Below are positions 17,390-34,289 of a stretch of DNA of 64,000 bases, piece by piece. The first letter of the stretch is position 1; every line of letters begins with the position of its first letter. The DNA lies in contig NZ_CP116009.1 of assembly GCF_027941915.1 (NCBI RefSeq), forward strand, positions 2,108,001-2,172,000. The letters are read 5' to 3'. The position numbers were made by a program, and so were the translations under genes. The notes below the pieces were generated by a model. That model did no database searches and was not told the DNA's origin. It was given only the letters and a program-made list of their open reading frames with translations. This DNA is from Ramlibacter tataouinensis. GTDB lineage: Bacteria > Pseudomonadota > Gammaproteobacteria > Burkholderiales > Burkholderiaceae_C.

Positions 17390-17570
17390 GGCTTGCCACC
17401 CAGAGTGTCTTGCCCATTGTGCGCGCGGCATGCGCAAGTAGCTAGTTCTTTCGGGCCACCCCACGTGCCGAAGGCAAGAAATCGAAGAGATGCGGCAGGG
17501 GTGTTGCTGACGGGTCGCGTCGCCGAGCCATGACTCGGCTATTTGCTGCGCAGGCCCATGGCCGGACGAT

Positions 17571-17903
17571 TCACCCTTCTTCCAGCAAATGGCGCTTGGC
17601 TACCAACCGCGCAGCGTCCTCGTGTCCGGGCAGCGGCGCCTTGCGTCGGCTGAGGCGCGGCCACTTTCCGGACTGCGCGATCCGCCGGTTGATCTCGACG
17701 AATGCCTCCTGCCCGGTGGGCACTTCGTGCTCCGCGGCGATGGCGCCCACGGGGCACTCCGGCACGCACATGGAGCAATCGATGCATTCGTCCGGGTGGA
17801 TGACCAGGAAGTTGGGCCCCTCCAGGAAGCAGTCCATCGGACACACTGCGACGCAGTCCGTGTACTTGCACTGGATGCAGCTCTCGGTGACGACAAACGC
17901 CAT
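17571..17903 (-). CDS. fdxA: 7Fe ferredoxin FdxA
   Basis: A 110-residue low-potential electron carrier. The N-terminal cluster motifs ([14 protein letters not shown], then [13 protein letters not shown]) are those of [3Fe-4S][4Fe-4S] ferredoxins of the FdxA type, followed by the usual C-terminal extension with [15 protein letters not shown] 17903 gives the family start [12 protein letters not shown]; no clear ribosome site precedes it. It lies just downstream of, and on the same strand as, tRNA-Gly, so it may be co-transcribed. Confidence 0.92.
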   Translation of the reverse strand: MAFVVTESCIQCKYTDCVAVCPMDCFLEGPNFLVIHPDECIDCSMCVPECPVGAIAAEHEVPTGQEAFVEINRRIAQSGKWPRLSRRKAPLPGHEDAARLVAKRHLLEEG

Positions 17904-17925
17904 CTGTGTTCGAGCTTGCAAGAAA

Positions 17926-18001
17926 TGGAGCGGGAAAAGAGTCTCGAACTCTCGACCTCAACCTTGGCAAGGTTGCGCTCTACCAACTGAGCTATTCCCG
18001 C
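17926..18001 (-). tRNA. tRNA-Gly (GCC)
   Basis: A 76-base cloverleaf with acceptor GCGGGAA/TTCCCGC, D-arm GCTCAGTTGGTAGAGC, anticodon stem-loop CAACCTTGCCAAGGTTG with anticodon GCC, T-arm with TTCGAGA and encoded CCA end. Confidence 0.97.
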
Positions 18002-18015
18002 GGGGTGCCGAAGAA

Positions 18016-18045
18016 AAAGCCCCTGATCGTTAGATCAAGGGCTTT
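18016..18045 (-). terminator. Rho-independent terminator after tRNA-Phe
   Basis: A 13-bp stem (one G-U pair) with a GTTA loop. On the minus strand it reads AAAGCCCTTGATC, loop, GATCAGGGGCTTT, followed by a T-rich run. It sits between tRNA-Phe and tRNA-Gly, so these two tRNAs probably belong to separate transcripts or are only partly read through. The plus-strand side also ends in TTT, so it may act in both directions. Confidence 0.75.
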
Positions 18046-18054
18046 CCTTGGATC

Positions 18055-18130
18055 TGGTGGCCTGGGGCGGAATCGAACCACCGACACGCGGATTTTCAAT
18101 CCGCTGCTCTACCAACTGAGCTACCGGGCC
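18055..18130 (-). tRNA. tRNA-Phe (GAA)
   Basis: A 76-base cloverleaf: D-arm GCTCAGTTGGTAGAGC, anticodon stem-loop GCGGATTGAAAATCCGC with GAA, T-arm GGTGG-TTCGATT-CCGCC and encoded CCA. The acceptor strands GGCCCGG and CCAGGCC leave a C-A mismatch at pair 5-68. Confidence 0.95.
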
Positions 18131-18149
18131 GTGAGCCGGCGATTATAGC

Positions 18150-18860
18150 CTAGGCTCCGGTGCGCTTGCCGCGCGAGAGGTCCACCCCCAGCTGCTTGAG
18201 CTTGCGATAGAGGTGGGTGCGCTCGAGTCCCGTCTTCTCGGCCACGCGGGTCATGGAGCCGCCTTCCTTGGCCAGGTGGAACTCGAAGTAGCTCTTCTCG
18301 AATTCGTCCCGGGCGTCCCGCAAGGGCTTGTCCAGCTCGAAGACTTGCCGCGCCTGCGGCCCCATCTCCACCGGCGCCGGAATGGTCTGCCCGCCGGTCA
18401 TGGCGGCTTCCACGGTGAGTTCGGCCATGACGGCCGGCGGCGAGACGTAGCCGGGGCCGGGCTTGGGCCGCAGCACCGGGCCGTTGCCGCCGGCGCTCTC
18501 GCGCGTGAGCGCCGCCTCCACCGACTTGAGCAGCTTCTGCAGCGTGATCGGCTTTTCCAGGAACGACTGGGCGCCGATCTTGGTGGCCTCGACCGCCGTC
18601 TCGATGGTGGCGTGGCCGCTCATCATGATCACCGGCATGGTCAGCTGGCCGGTGCTGGACCATTCCTTGAGCAGCGTGACGCCGTCGGTATCGGGCATCC
18701 AGATGTCCAGCAGCACCAGGTCGGGCCGGGCGGTAGCGCGCGCCGTGCGGGCCTGGGCGGCGTTCTGCGCCAACTCGACCGTGTGGCCTTCGTCGTTGAG
18801 GATCTCGGACAACAGGTCCCGGATCCCCAGTTCGTCGTCCACCACCAGAATGTTTGCCAT
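18150..18860 (-). CDS. ntrX: NtrX-like response regulator lacking the AAA+ domain
   Basis: 236 residues. Receiver domain about 1-118 with acidic pocket D8-D9, phospho-acceptor D52 (LLDIWMPD), S81 and K103, closely NtrX-like. A linker of about 75 residues follows and then a Fis-type helix-turn-helix near 190-232 (MTRVAEKTGLERTHLYRKLKQL). The central sigma-54-activating AAA+ domain of classical NtrX (about 450 residues) is absent, with no GAFTGA or Walker motifs. ATG 18860 gives the receiver start MANILVVDDE, 34 bp after ntrY. Related short forms are known in Betaproteobacteria; it probably acts as a plain DNA-binding regulator. Confidence 0.85.
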   Translation of the reverse strand: MANILVVDDELGIRDLLSEILNDEGHTVELAQNAAQARTARATARPDLVLLDIWMPDTDGVTLLKEWSSTGQLTMPVIMMSGHATIETAVEATKIGAQSFLEKPITLQKLLKSVEAALTRESAGGNGPVLRPKPGPGYVSPPAVMAELTVEAAMTGGQTIPAPVEMGPQARQVFELDKPLRDARDEFEKSYFEFHLAKEGGSMTRVAEKTGLERTHLYRKLKQLGVDLSRGKRTGA

Positions 18861-18894
18861 GTTGCTTTCGGAGCGCAGCCCCATCGAAGTGTTG

Positions 18895-21174
18895 TCAGGC
18901 CGCAACTGCAAATGATACCGAGACTTGGGCCCCGACAACGGCGCCCTCCTCCAGCCGGTTCTTCACGTCGATGCGGGCGCCATGCTCGTCGGCGATCTTC
19001 TTGACCACCGCCAGCCCCAGCCCCGTGCCCTTGTCCTTGGTCGTGACGTAAGGCTCGAAGGCGCGCTTGAGGATGTGCTCCGGGAACCCGGTGCCGCTGT
19101 CCTGCACCACCAGCCGTACCCGCCGGCTGGTCGCGTTCCACTGCGTGCGCACCACCACCTCCTGCCCTGCCGAGCCTTCGGTGGCGTCCTGCGCGTTCTG
19201 CAGCAGGTTATGGATCACCTGGCGCAGCTGCTGGGCATCGCCCAGGATGCGCGGGCAGGCCGGATCGATCTCGGCGCGCACCGGCACCTGGGAGCCCGCG
19301 GCCGACTCGCCTTCGCGCGCGTACAGGTGCAGCACGTCGGCGAGCAGACCGTTCAGGTCCACCGGCTTGAGTTCAGCCGCCGGCAGCCGCGCGTAGTCGC
19401 GGAATTCGTTCACCAGGCGCTTCATCGCATCGACCTGATCGACGATGGTCTGCACCGACTTGCGCAGCACCGCCCGCTCGGGCTCGGCCACCTTGGCGTC
19501 CAGCTTGTGCGCCAGGCGCTCGGCCGAGAGCTGGATCGGGGTCAGCGGGTTCTTGATCTCGTGCGCCAGCCGGCGCGCCACCTCGCCCCAGGCCTGGGCC
19601 CGCTGCGCCGACACGATCTCCGAGATGTCATCGAACACCACCAGCCGGGCCGTGGTGCCGGGCTCGTCGCCCGGCATCAGCGCACCGCGCGCCACCAGCG
19701 TGATGGCCGAGCTCTGCGCCGGCGAATCGACCTGGGCCGGGTTGAGCTCGAACGATTGCTGCCAGTGGTTCGGCCCCTGCGGGCGCTGCTCGTTGATGAA
19801 GTCCCCGAACTGGGCCAGCACCGCCGCGCCGAAGGCCTGCAGGCCCGGTACGCCGGCCAGCGGCTGGCCCAGGTGCTCGGCCAGCGGCACGCGCAGGATG
19901 CGGGCGGCACCCGGGTTGGCGGTGTCGATGCGGCCCTGCTCGTCCAGCACGATCACGCCGGCGGTGAGGTTGTCCAGGATGGTCTGCAGGTGGGCCCGGG
20001 CCGCGTTGACCTGCACCATGCTCTGGTTGACGGCCGCGCGCGCATCGGAGAGCTGCTGGGTCATCTCGGCGAAGGAGCGGGTCAGCCCGCCCAGTTCATC
20101 CTTGCCCAGCAGCACCGGCTTGGGCGACAGGTCGCCGGCCGCCACTTCGCGCACGCCGGCGGCCAGCAGCAGCAGCGGCCGCGCCAGCTGGTTGCCCAGC
20201 AGCACCGCCAGGAAGACCGCCCCGAACACGGCCAGGAACAGGCTCAGCGTCAGCGTGCCGATGTACATGCGGCGCAGGCCTTCGCGCGCCAGCGCCCGTT
20301 CCTGGTACTCGCGATAGGCCTCCTGCACCGCCACCGCGTTCCCCACCAGGGTCGGCGGCAGGCCTTGCGTGGCCTGCAGCAGGCGCGGCTCGCCGGTCAG
20401 CCCCAGGCCGGTGGGCACCACCGCCAACGCCTTGATGCGGGCCTGGCTGACGGCGCCCGGGCTGGCGTCCTCCAGCCCCTCGATGACCGCCATGGAGCGC
20501 TGGTTGCGGGCCGCGCGCACCTGCTGAGGGGTCGGCCGCTCGGGGTTGAGCAGGAAGCGCGACTGGCCGGCGCTGGCCGCCAGCTGGCCGTTGCCGGCCC
20601 ACAGGATCAGGTCGTTGGCGGCCAGTTGCTCGCGCAGCCGCTCGAGCGCCAGCGGCGCCGAGGTGTCGGGCACCTCGGCCAGCTGGGCGGCGGCGATGCG
20701 CGTCTTGTTGGCCAAGTCGGCGGCCAGCGTGTCGAGTGTGGAGCGGCCCAGGCTCAGGCCCGCGTCCAGCGCGCCTTCGACCTTGACGTCGAACCAGCTC
20801 TCGATCGAGCGCGAGACGAACTGGTAGGACACCGTGTAGATCAGCAGGCCGGGCAGGAAGCCGACCAGCGCGAAGATGGCGGCCAGCTTCACCAGCAGGC
20901 GGCTGCCGAACTTGCCGCGGCGCAGCCGCGATACCAGCCGCACCGCCACCCAGCCGATCACCAGCAGCAGCAGCCCGGCGACCACCATGTTCAGCGCGAA
21001 CAGGCGCCCGTAGTTGCGCTCGTACAGCTCGCGGTTGCCGGTGGCCTGGGTCAGCAGGAACAGCAGCACGATCGCGATGGCGGTGACCACCGCGGCGCCC
21101 ACCAGCAAGGCCCAGCGCAACGCGCGCTGGCTGCCGAACGCCGGCTTGGGGGGTGCCGAGGCCTGCGGGTCCAT
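18895..21174 (-). CDS. ntrY: NtrY-like membrane sensor histidine kinase
   Basis: 759 residues: helices near 20-42, 60-82 and 95-115, a periplasmic sensor of about 180 residues, a further helix near 305-330, HAMP (RPLLLLAAGVREVAAGD), PAS (about 395-520), a DHp domain with phospho-His H538 (RRLAHEIKNPLTPIQLSAERL) and HATPase with DSGTGFP and GTGLGLAVVKKI. The layout matches NtrY, a sensor linked to nitrogen or redox control. The start overlaps the stop of the DUF4390 gene (ATGA); the partner regulator follows. Confidence 0.92.
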   Translation of the reverse strand: MDPQASAPPKPAFGSQRALRWALLVGAAVVTAIAIVLLFLLTQATGNRELYERNYGRLFALNMVVAGLLLLVIGWVAVRLVSRLRRGKFGSRLLVKLAAIFALVGFLPGLLIYTVSYQFVSRSIESWFDVKVEGALDAGLSLGRSTLDTLAADLANKTRIAAAQLAEVPDTSAPLALERLREQLAANDLILWAGNGQLAASAGQSRFLLNPERPTPQQVRAARNQRSMAVIEGLEDASPGAVSQARIKALAVVPTGLGLTGEPRLLQATQGLPPTLVGNAVAVQEAYREYQERALAREGLRRMYIGTLTLSLFLAVFGAVFLAVLLGNQLARPLLLLAAGVREVAAGDLSPKPVLLGKDELGGLTRSFAEMTQQLSDARAAVNQSMVQVNAARAHLQTILDNLTAGVIVLDEQGRIDTANPGAARILRVPLAEHLGQPLAGVPGLQAFGAAVLAQFGDFINEQRPQGPNHWQQSFELNPAQVDSPAQSSAITLVARGALMPGDEPGTTARLVVFDDISEIVSAQRAQAWGEVARRLAHEIKNPLTPIQLSAERLAHKLDAKVAEPERAVLRKSVQTIVDQVDAMKRLVNEFRDYARLPAAELKPVDLNGLLADVLHLYAREGESAAGSQVPVRAEIDPACPRILGDAQQLRQVIHNLLQNAQDATEGSAGQEVVVRTQWNATSRRVRLVVQDSGTGFPEHILKRAFEPYVTTKDKGTGLGLAVVKKIADEHGARIDVKNRLEEGAVVGAQVSVSFAVAA

Positions 21175-21815
21175 CAGCGCAGATTCTCCAGGGCCAGGCG
21201 CTGGGTGCGCGTGGCGGCCAGGCTCCAGTCGGACTGGCCGACGGCGCCGATCTGGAACGGCCGGGGCAATTGCGACACGTCCAGCCGGAAGCGGAAATCC
21301 ACGCTGTAGCGCGCCTCCGGCTCCAGGTCGGCCAGCTCGGCGATCTTCCAGCGCGAGATGTGCTGCACCGCCGACATCGCCTCTTCCTGGCTGTCGAAGC
21401 TCTGGCCCAGCGCCAGCCCGGCGCTGCCGATCGGCGTGGGCGAGACCTGCAGCCGCCAGCGCCGGGTCAGCGGCTGGTAGGACAGCCGCATGTAGCGCGA
21501 GGCTCCCGCCACCTGCTTGTCGTACCAGTACCAGCGATCGCGCAGCAACGCGGCGTCGGCCACGAAGAACATCGGGATGCCCTTGAGCAGCGCATCCTCC
21601 ACCGGCGGCGGCAACTCGAAACGCACGTTGGCACTCAGCAGCACGCCCTCGTCGGAGCGCTCCAGCCGCAGCTGCGTGACTTCCGCCATCTCGGCCCGGG
21701 CCAGCGCAGCCGCCAGGGCCAGCGCCAGCACGAGCGCGATTGCGCGCCAGCCGCGCTCAAGCCACCGGGTCGGGGCCCTTTTCCAGCAAGGCGTAGAAGA
21801 AACCGTCGTGATCAC
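21174..21815 (-). CDS. DUF4390 family secreted protein
   Basis: About 213 residues with an N-terminal signal-like helix (RAIALVLALALAAALARA) and a domain of roughly 165 residues containing FRFRLDVSQLPRPFQIG and WYWYDKQV, typical of DUF4390 proteins found beside ntrY in Betaproteobacteria. The start is uncertain: GTG 21815 overlaps rsmB by 59 bp and gives a basic n-region before the hydrophobic core, while GTG 21731 would begin inside that core. The function of the family is unknown; constant linkage to NtrYX suggests a role in the same envelope response. Confidence 0.75.
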   Translation of the reverse strand: MITTVSSTPCWKRAPTRWLERGWRAIALVLALALAAALARAEMAEVTQLRLERSDEGVLLSANVRFELPPPVEDALLKGIPMFFVADAALLRDRWYWYDKQVAGASRYMRLSYQPLTRRWRLQVSPTPIGSAGLALGQSFDSQEEAMSAVQHISRWKIAELADLEPEARYSVDFRFRLDVSQLPRPFQIGAVGQSDWSLAATRTQRLALENLR

Positions 21816-23085
21816 CGTATCGATTGTCCCGGACGCCTTCGGCTGCGCCGCCCGATGAGGGCAGCAAATGGCCCGGCGCAGGCCGCAAAACGACCGCTTT
21901 GTTGTGTGCAACAAACGCCCGGATGCGCTGTTCGCCCTCCTCGCGAAATACCGAGCAGGTGCAATACAGCAGCCGGCCGCCGGGTCGCAGCAGCGGCCAG
22001 AGCGCGTGCAGCAGCCGGTCCTGCTGCGCGGCCAGGCGCGCGACGTCGCCGGGCCGGCGCAGCCAGCGCGCGTCGGGATGGCGGCGCACGATGCCCGATG
22101 CGGTGCAGGGCGCATCCAGCAGGATGCCATCGAACGGCCGGCCATCCCACCAGTCGGCCGGCGTGCCGGCATCGGCCGCGACGACGCGGGCCGACAGGCC
22201 CAGCCGCTGCAAGGTGTCGTCGATGCGGGCCGCGCGCGACGGATCGACTTCCAGCGCGGTGAGCTCGGCATCGGCCAGCTCCAGCAAATGGGCGGTCTTG
22301 CCGCCGGGCGCCGCGCAGGCGTCCAGCAGGCGCAAGCGCTGGCCTGGCACGGGCTGCAGCGCATCCAGCAGCAGGGGTGCCGCGAGCTGCGCCGCCGCGT
22401 CCTGCACCGATACCAGCCCTTCGCCGAAGCCCGGGATCTCCTGCACCGGCCGCGGCCGGGCCAGCACCAAACCCTGCTCGCCGACCTCGACCGCTTCGAT
22501 CCCCGCCTCGCGCCAGGCCTGCTGCAGCGCGGGCCGGCTGCCGCGGCGCGGATTCACCCGCAGCGTCATCGGCGGGGGGCTGCTGCCGGCGCGCAGGATC
22601 GACTGCCAGTGCTGCGGATGGTCCTTGCGCAGACGCTCGATCCACCAGCCCGGATGGTTCCAGCGCGCCACCGGGTCGGCGTCGGTGGCGGCGACCAGCG
22701 CTTCGCGCTCGCGCAGGAAGCGGCGCAGGCAGGCATTGAGGAAGCCCGCTTGCGATGCCGTCGCCGGCGACCGCTTGACCGCTTCCACCGCCTGGTCCAC
22801 CAGCGTGAAGGGCTCGTAGGGCGCGCCGTCTTCGCGCCAGGCCAGCGCCAGCGCGGTGCACAGCAAGGCGTCTGCTTCGGCCGGCGGGGTGCGCCGCGCC
22901 AGCTGGCGCCGCAGCGCCTCGGCGCGGCCGAGATGCCGCAGGGCATGGAAGGCGAGCGCCTGCGCGGCCGGCCGCAACTCGGCCGGCACGCGCGCCAGGG
23001 CCGGCGTCGCCGATTCGCCCGAGCGCACGGCCCGCACGATGGAGGCCGCGGCCTGAAGTTGCCGCCAGAGGGGGAGGTTGGACAA
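21757..23085 (-). CDS. rsmB: 16S rRNA m5C967 methyltransferase RsmB
   Basis: 442 residues. An N-terminal NusB-like RNA-binding domain (about 1-140) is followed by a SAM methyltransferase domain with DACAAPGGKTAHLLEL (motif I), DAPCTASG with C327 and YCTCS with the nucleophile C377. It methylates C967 of 16S rRNA. It follows lemA by 21 bp and overlaps the next gene, so lemA-rsmB-DUF4390-ntrY-ntrX look like one operon. Confidence 0.95.
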   Translation of the reverse strand: MSNLPLWRQLQAAASIVRAVRSGESATPALARVPAELRPAAQALAFHALRHLGRAEALRRQLARRTPPAEADALLCTALALAWREDGAPYEPFTLVDQAVEAVKRSPATASQAGFLNACLRRFLREREALVAATDADPVARWNHPGWWIERLRKDHPQHWQSILRAGSSPPPMTLRVNPRRGSRPALQQAWREAGIEAVEVGEQGLVLARPRPVQEIPGFGEGLVSVQDAAAQLAAPLLLDALQPVPGQRLRLLDACAAPGGKTAHLLELADAELTALEVDPSRAARIDDTLQRLGLSARVVAADAGTPADWWDGRPFDGILLDAPCTASGIVRRHPDARWLRRPGDVARLAAQQDRLLHALWPLLRPGGRLLYCTCSVFREEGEQRIRAFVAHNKAVVLRPAPGHLLPSSGGAAEGVRDNRYGDHDGFFYALLEKGPDPVA

Positions 23086-23106
23086 GGCCGTCGATCCGAA
23101 AGGTGG

Positions 23107-23682
23107 TCAGGCGGTGGCGACCGGCATGGCCTCGATCCCGCGCGCCGGGCGGAAGCCGAACACCCAGGCCAGCAGCACCGCCGGAAACTGCCGGATCGCC
23201 TGGTTGTACGCATCGACCGACTGCGTGAAGTGCGCGGCCGCGGCCGCGCATTGCGTGGCCATGTGCGCCCGGCGCAGGGTGAGCGACTCCGGCAGCCGTG
23301 GCCCCGCCAGGTCGTGCGCGTCCTCGCGCTCGGCGCGCTCCCAGGTCATGGCCAGGACCGACTGGGCCGCCGCCAGCGCGGCGATGCGCTCGGGCTGCAG
23401 CGGCTTGTGGCGAGCCGAGAGCAGCGCCGCCTCCAGTTGCGCGGCCGCGCCCTGCAGACCGCCCCAGAACGAAGCTTCGGTGCCGTCGAAGAGCGAGGCG
23501 GGATGCTCGCCGTCGTCGGGCAGCAGTTGCCGCACCAGTTGCACCTGGCGCGTGAGTTCGGCGTCCAGCGCCGCGAAGCTGGCGCCGGCATCGCCGCGCA
23601 GGCGCACCAGCCGGTTGTAGGCGCCCACGGCCCAGAACAGCAGCATCGCGGCGGCGACCCAGGAGAGGATGGAGTTGGACAT
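23107..23682 (-). CDS. LemA family membrane protein
   Basis: 191 residues with an N-terminal helix (about 3-20) and a helical bundle. The LemA pattern is visible at both ends: AVGAYNRLVRLRGDAGASFAALD near the start and AYNQAIRQFPAVLLAWVFGF near the end. The role of LemA proteins is poorly known. ATG 23682 (MSNSILSW) is preferred to a GTG three codons upstream. It starts just after the rpoC terminator and begins the rsmB-ntrYX run. Confidence 0.85.
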   Translation of the reverse strand: MSNSILSWVAAAMLLFWAVGAYNRLVRLRGDAGASFAALDAELTRQVQLVRQLLPDDGEHPASLFDGTEASFWGGLQGAAAQLEAALLSARHKPLQPERIAALAAAQSVLAMTWERAEREDAHDLAGPRLPESLTLRRAHMATQCAAAAAHFTQSVDAYNQAIRQFPAVLLAWVFGFRPARGIEAMPVATA

Positions 23683-23691
23683 GCGTGCCAC

Positions 23692-23732
23692 AAAAAATAA
23701 GGCGCCCCAGCCGCGCGTGCGGATGGGGCGCC
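23692..23732 (-). terminator. Rho-independent terminator of the rpoBC operon
   Basis: On the minus strand: GGCGCCCC, a 16-base loop, GGGGCGCC, then TTATTTTTT. The perfect 8-bp GC stem followed by a T-run lies 22 bp after the rpoC stop and just before lemA. Confidence 0.9.
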
Positions 23733-23753
23733 CAGTTTAGTGAAGCGCAGCGC

Positions 23754-27980
<4,227 letters not shown>

Positions 27981-27999
27981 TGCTCTTTACCTTCCCTAA

Positions 28000-32112
<4,113 letters not shown>

Positions 32113-32346
32113 GAGATCTCCGGGCTATTGAGCTCTTGCGCAACTGACGCGCCCGGCCCTGCGAGGGGACGGGCGTTGCTTGGCCGGTTGGCCACTACCA
32201 ACCATGGCGGACGGCCGTGCATTGCACACGGCCCGAACCAAGGCATCTTCTGCAGTCGGGGTCAGAAGACACTCGAAAAAACTGGCGAACCCTCAATTAG
32301 GCCAGCTCTTTCGGGTGCATTCAGGCCACGCCTCAATAAGCACCAA

Positions 32347-32377
32347 AGGCTGGAGGCCCTTTGGGAGCCTCCAGCCT
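32347..32377 (-). promoter_or_regulatory. rplL-rpoB intercistronic hairpin
   Basis: A perfect 11-bp stem (minus strand AGGCTGGAGGC, loop, GCCTCCAGCCT) with a 9-base loop, starting 16 bp after the rplL stop, followed on the minus strand by TTGGTGCTTATT. A partial terminator at this place that sets the ribosomal-protein to polymerase ratio is known in E. coli. The T-run here is weak, so attenuation or RNA processing are both possible. Confidence 0.65.
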
Positions 32378-32393
32378 CGGCAGGTGGACGCAA

Positions 32394-32771
32394 TTACTTG
32401 AGTTCGACCTTGGCGCCGGCTTCTTCCAGCTTCTTCTTGGCGGCCTCGGCGTCGGCCTTGGCAATGCCTTCCTTGACAGCCTTCGGCGCGCCATCGACCA
32501 GGTCCTTGGCTTCCTTCAGGCCCAGGCCGGTCAGCTCGCGCACCGCCTTGATGACCGACACCTTGTTGGCGCCGGCTTCCAGCAGCTGCACGGTGAACTC
32601 GGTCTTCTCTTCGGCGGCCGGGGCGGCAGCGCCGCCACCGCCGGCAGCAGGCGCGGCCATGGCGGCAGCGCTCACGCCGAACTTCTCTTCGATCGCCTTG
32701 ACCAGGTCGTTGAGTTCCATGACCGTCATGCTGTCCAGCGCGGTCAGGAATGCGTCTTTGTCGAATGCCAT
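32394..32771 (-). CDS. rplL: 50S ribosomal protein L7/L12
   Basis: 125 residues. N-terminal dimerisation domain ([15 protein letters not shown]), Ala/Gly-rich hinge (about 38-52), and C-terminal factor-binding domain with [20 protein letters not shown] and [14 protein letters not shown]. Forms the ribosomal stalk with L10. It follows rplJ by 42 bp. Confidence 0.99.
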   Translation of the reverse strand: MAFDKDAFLTALDSMTVMELNDLVKAIEEKFGVSAAAMAAPAAGGGGAAAPAAEEKTEFTVQLLEAGANKVSVIKAVRELTGLGLKEAKDLVDGAPKAVKEGIAKADAEAAKKKLEEAGAKVELK

Positions 32772-32813
32772 TTGATGTGTTCCTTCAGAAAATGGGGTTG
32801 GTTCGCTGGCCGA

Positions 32814-33329
32814 TCAGGCCGCCGCCGGGGCTGCTTCGTCGCCGCCGCCCTTCTTGGCGGCCAGCGCGCCCAGCACCACGGCCGTGCGCGAGATCGGCGA
32901 CATCAGCAGGCCGCACAGCTGGGCCAGCAGCACTTCCTTGCTCGGGATGCTCGCCAGTTGCTTGACGCCGTTGACGTCCAGGGCCTTGCCTCCGAAGGCG
33001 CCGCCGCGGATGACCAGCTTGTCGTTGGTCTTCGCGAAATCGGCCACCACCTTGGCGGCGGCCACGGCATCCACGGAGAAGCCATAGATCAGCGGGCCGG
33101 TCATCTGGTCGGCCACCACTTCGAAGCTGCTGCCGCTCACCGCACGGCGGGCCAGCGTGTTCTTCAGAACACTCAGGCTCACGCCCTGCTTGCGCGCGTC
33201 GCTGCGCAGCCTCGTCATGTCGGCGACCGTGATGCCGCGGTACTCCGCCAACACCAGCGTCTGGGCCTGGGCGGCGAGACCGGTCACCTCTTCGACGACC
33301 GCTTGCTTCTCACTGCGATTCAGACTCAA
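32814..33329 (-). CDS. rplJ: 50S ribosomal protein L10
   Basis: 171 residues; stalk base protein that carries L7/L12 dimers. Family features: [15 protein letters not shown] at the start and [15 protein letters not shown]. The start codon is TTG 33329, with AAGGAG 6 bp upstream; no nearby ATG is in frame. The weak start and the structured 264-bp leader fit L10 autoregulation of its own translation. Confidence 0.97.
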   Translation of the reverse strand: MSLNRSEKQAVVEEVTGLAAQAQTLVLAEYRGITVADMTRLRSDARKQGVSLSVLKNTLARRAVSGSSFEVVADQMTGPLIYGFSVDAVAAAKVVADFAKTNDKLVIRGGAFGGKALDVNGVKQLASIPSKEVLLAQLCGLLMSPISRTAVVLGALAAKKGGGDEAAPAAA

Positions 33330-33593
33330 GGTCTACTCCTTCCAATTGCGCCGCTTCGGCGGTTTTGCCGGCGCGGCGCGCCTTTGCTGCAGCGACCAAA
33401 CCCAGAGGGAACTTCTCAACTCTCTCTCGGCGGGATCGCCATCTGCGCTGGCCCGGCTGCCGGGTTGCCCCGGCGGCCGCCGATTAAGCGCATTGCTGCG
33501 CGCCAGCGGTCTTGGATGGCCTGCCGGACTTCGCTTGCGCGGGGCCGGCAGCCCACCATGCCGGCCGGTCCTTTCGGCCCGGCCGGAATCTCT
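33330..33593 (-). promoter_or_regulatory. L10 (rplJL) leader region
   Basis: 264 bp between rplA and rplJ without a gene. Just after the rplA stop is a perfect hairpin of two CCGGCCGG arms (33561-33586). Further along is the stretch ATCCAAGACCGCTGG, then purine-rich GAGAGAGAGTTGAGAAG. Position and structure suggest the L10(L12)4-binding leader and an internal promoter or processing zone; the RNA fold was judged by eye only. Confidence 0.6.
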
Positions 33594-34289
33594 TTAGCTC
33601 GCGATGGTCTGGGTGTCGACCCGGACGCCCACGCCCATGGTCGAGGACACCGCCACCTTGCGCAGGTACACGCCCTTGCTGGAGGCCGGCTTGGCCTTGT
33701 TCAGCGCGTCGATCAGCGCGGCCAGGTTGCCCTGCAGCTTGTCGGCGTCGAACGAGCGGCGGCCGATCGTGCCGTGGATGATCCCGGCCTTGTCGACGCG
33801 GAACTGCACCTGGCCGGCCTTGGCGTTCTTCACCGCCGTGGCGACGTCGGGGGTCACCGTGCCGACCTTGGGGTTGGGCATCAGGCCACGCGGACCGAGG
33901 ATCTGGCCCAGCGTGCCGACCACGCGCATCGCGTCGGGGGCCGCGATCACCACGTCGAACGGCATGTCGCCGGCCTTGACGCGCGCCGCCAGGTCGTCCA
34001 TGCCGACCACGTCGGCGCCGGCCGCCTTGGCTTCCTCGGCCTTGGCGCCCTGGGCGAACACGGCCACGCGCTTGGTCTTGCCGGTGCCATTGGGCATGAC
34101 GACGGCGCCGCGCACCACCTGGTCGGACTTCTTGGCGTCGATGCCCAGTTGCACGGCCACGTCGATCGACTCATCGAACTTGGCGGTGGCGGCCTCCTTG
34201 ACGATGGCCAGGGCCTCGCCCAGCGGATACAGCTTGGTGCTGTCCACCTTGCCCTGCAGGGCTTTTTGCTTCTTGGTCAGCTTGGCCAT
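33594..34289 (-). CDS. rplA: 50S ribosomal protein L1
   Basis: 231 residues, normal length. Starts [16 protein letters not shown] and contains the L1 signature region [15 protein letters not shown]. It binds 23S rRNA at the L1 stalk and, in other bacteria, represses the rplK-rplA message. Its ATG directly abuts the rplK stop. Confidence 0.99.
   Translation of the reverse strand: MAKLTKKQKALQGKVDSTKLYPLGEALAIVKEAATAKFDESIDVAVQLGIDAKKSDQVVRGAVVMPNGTGKTKRVAVFAQGAKAEEAKAAGADVVGMDDLAARVKAGDMPFDVVIAAPDAMRVVGTLGQILGPRGLMPNPKVGTVTPDVATAVKNAKAGQVQFRVDKAGIIHGTIGRRSFDADKLQGNLAALIDALNKAKPASSKGVYLRKVAVSSTMGVGVRVDTQTIAS

Noticed and set aside
17530..18033. Plus-strand frames across the ferredoxin and tRNA-Gly
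   Set aside because: They run antisense through a tRNA and a conserved ferredoxin and lack family features.
17926..18130. tRNA genes as integration sites for a mobile element
   Set aside because: No integrase, repeated tRNA 3' end or foreign gene block is seen next to any of the six tRNAs.
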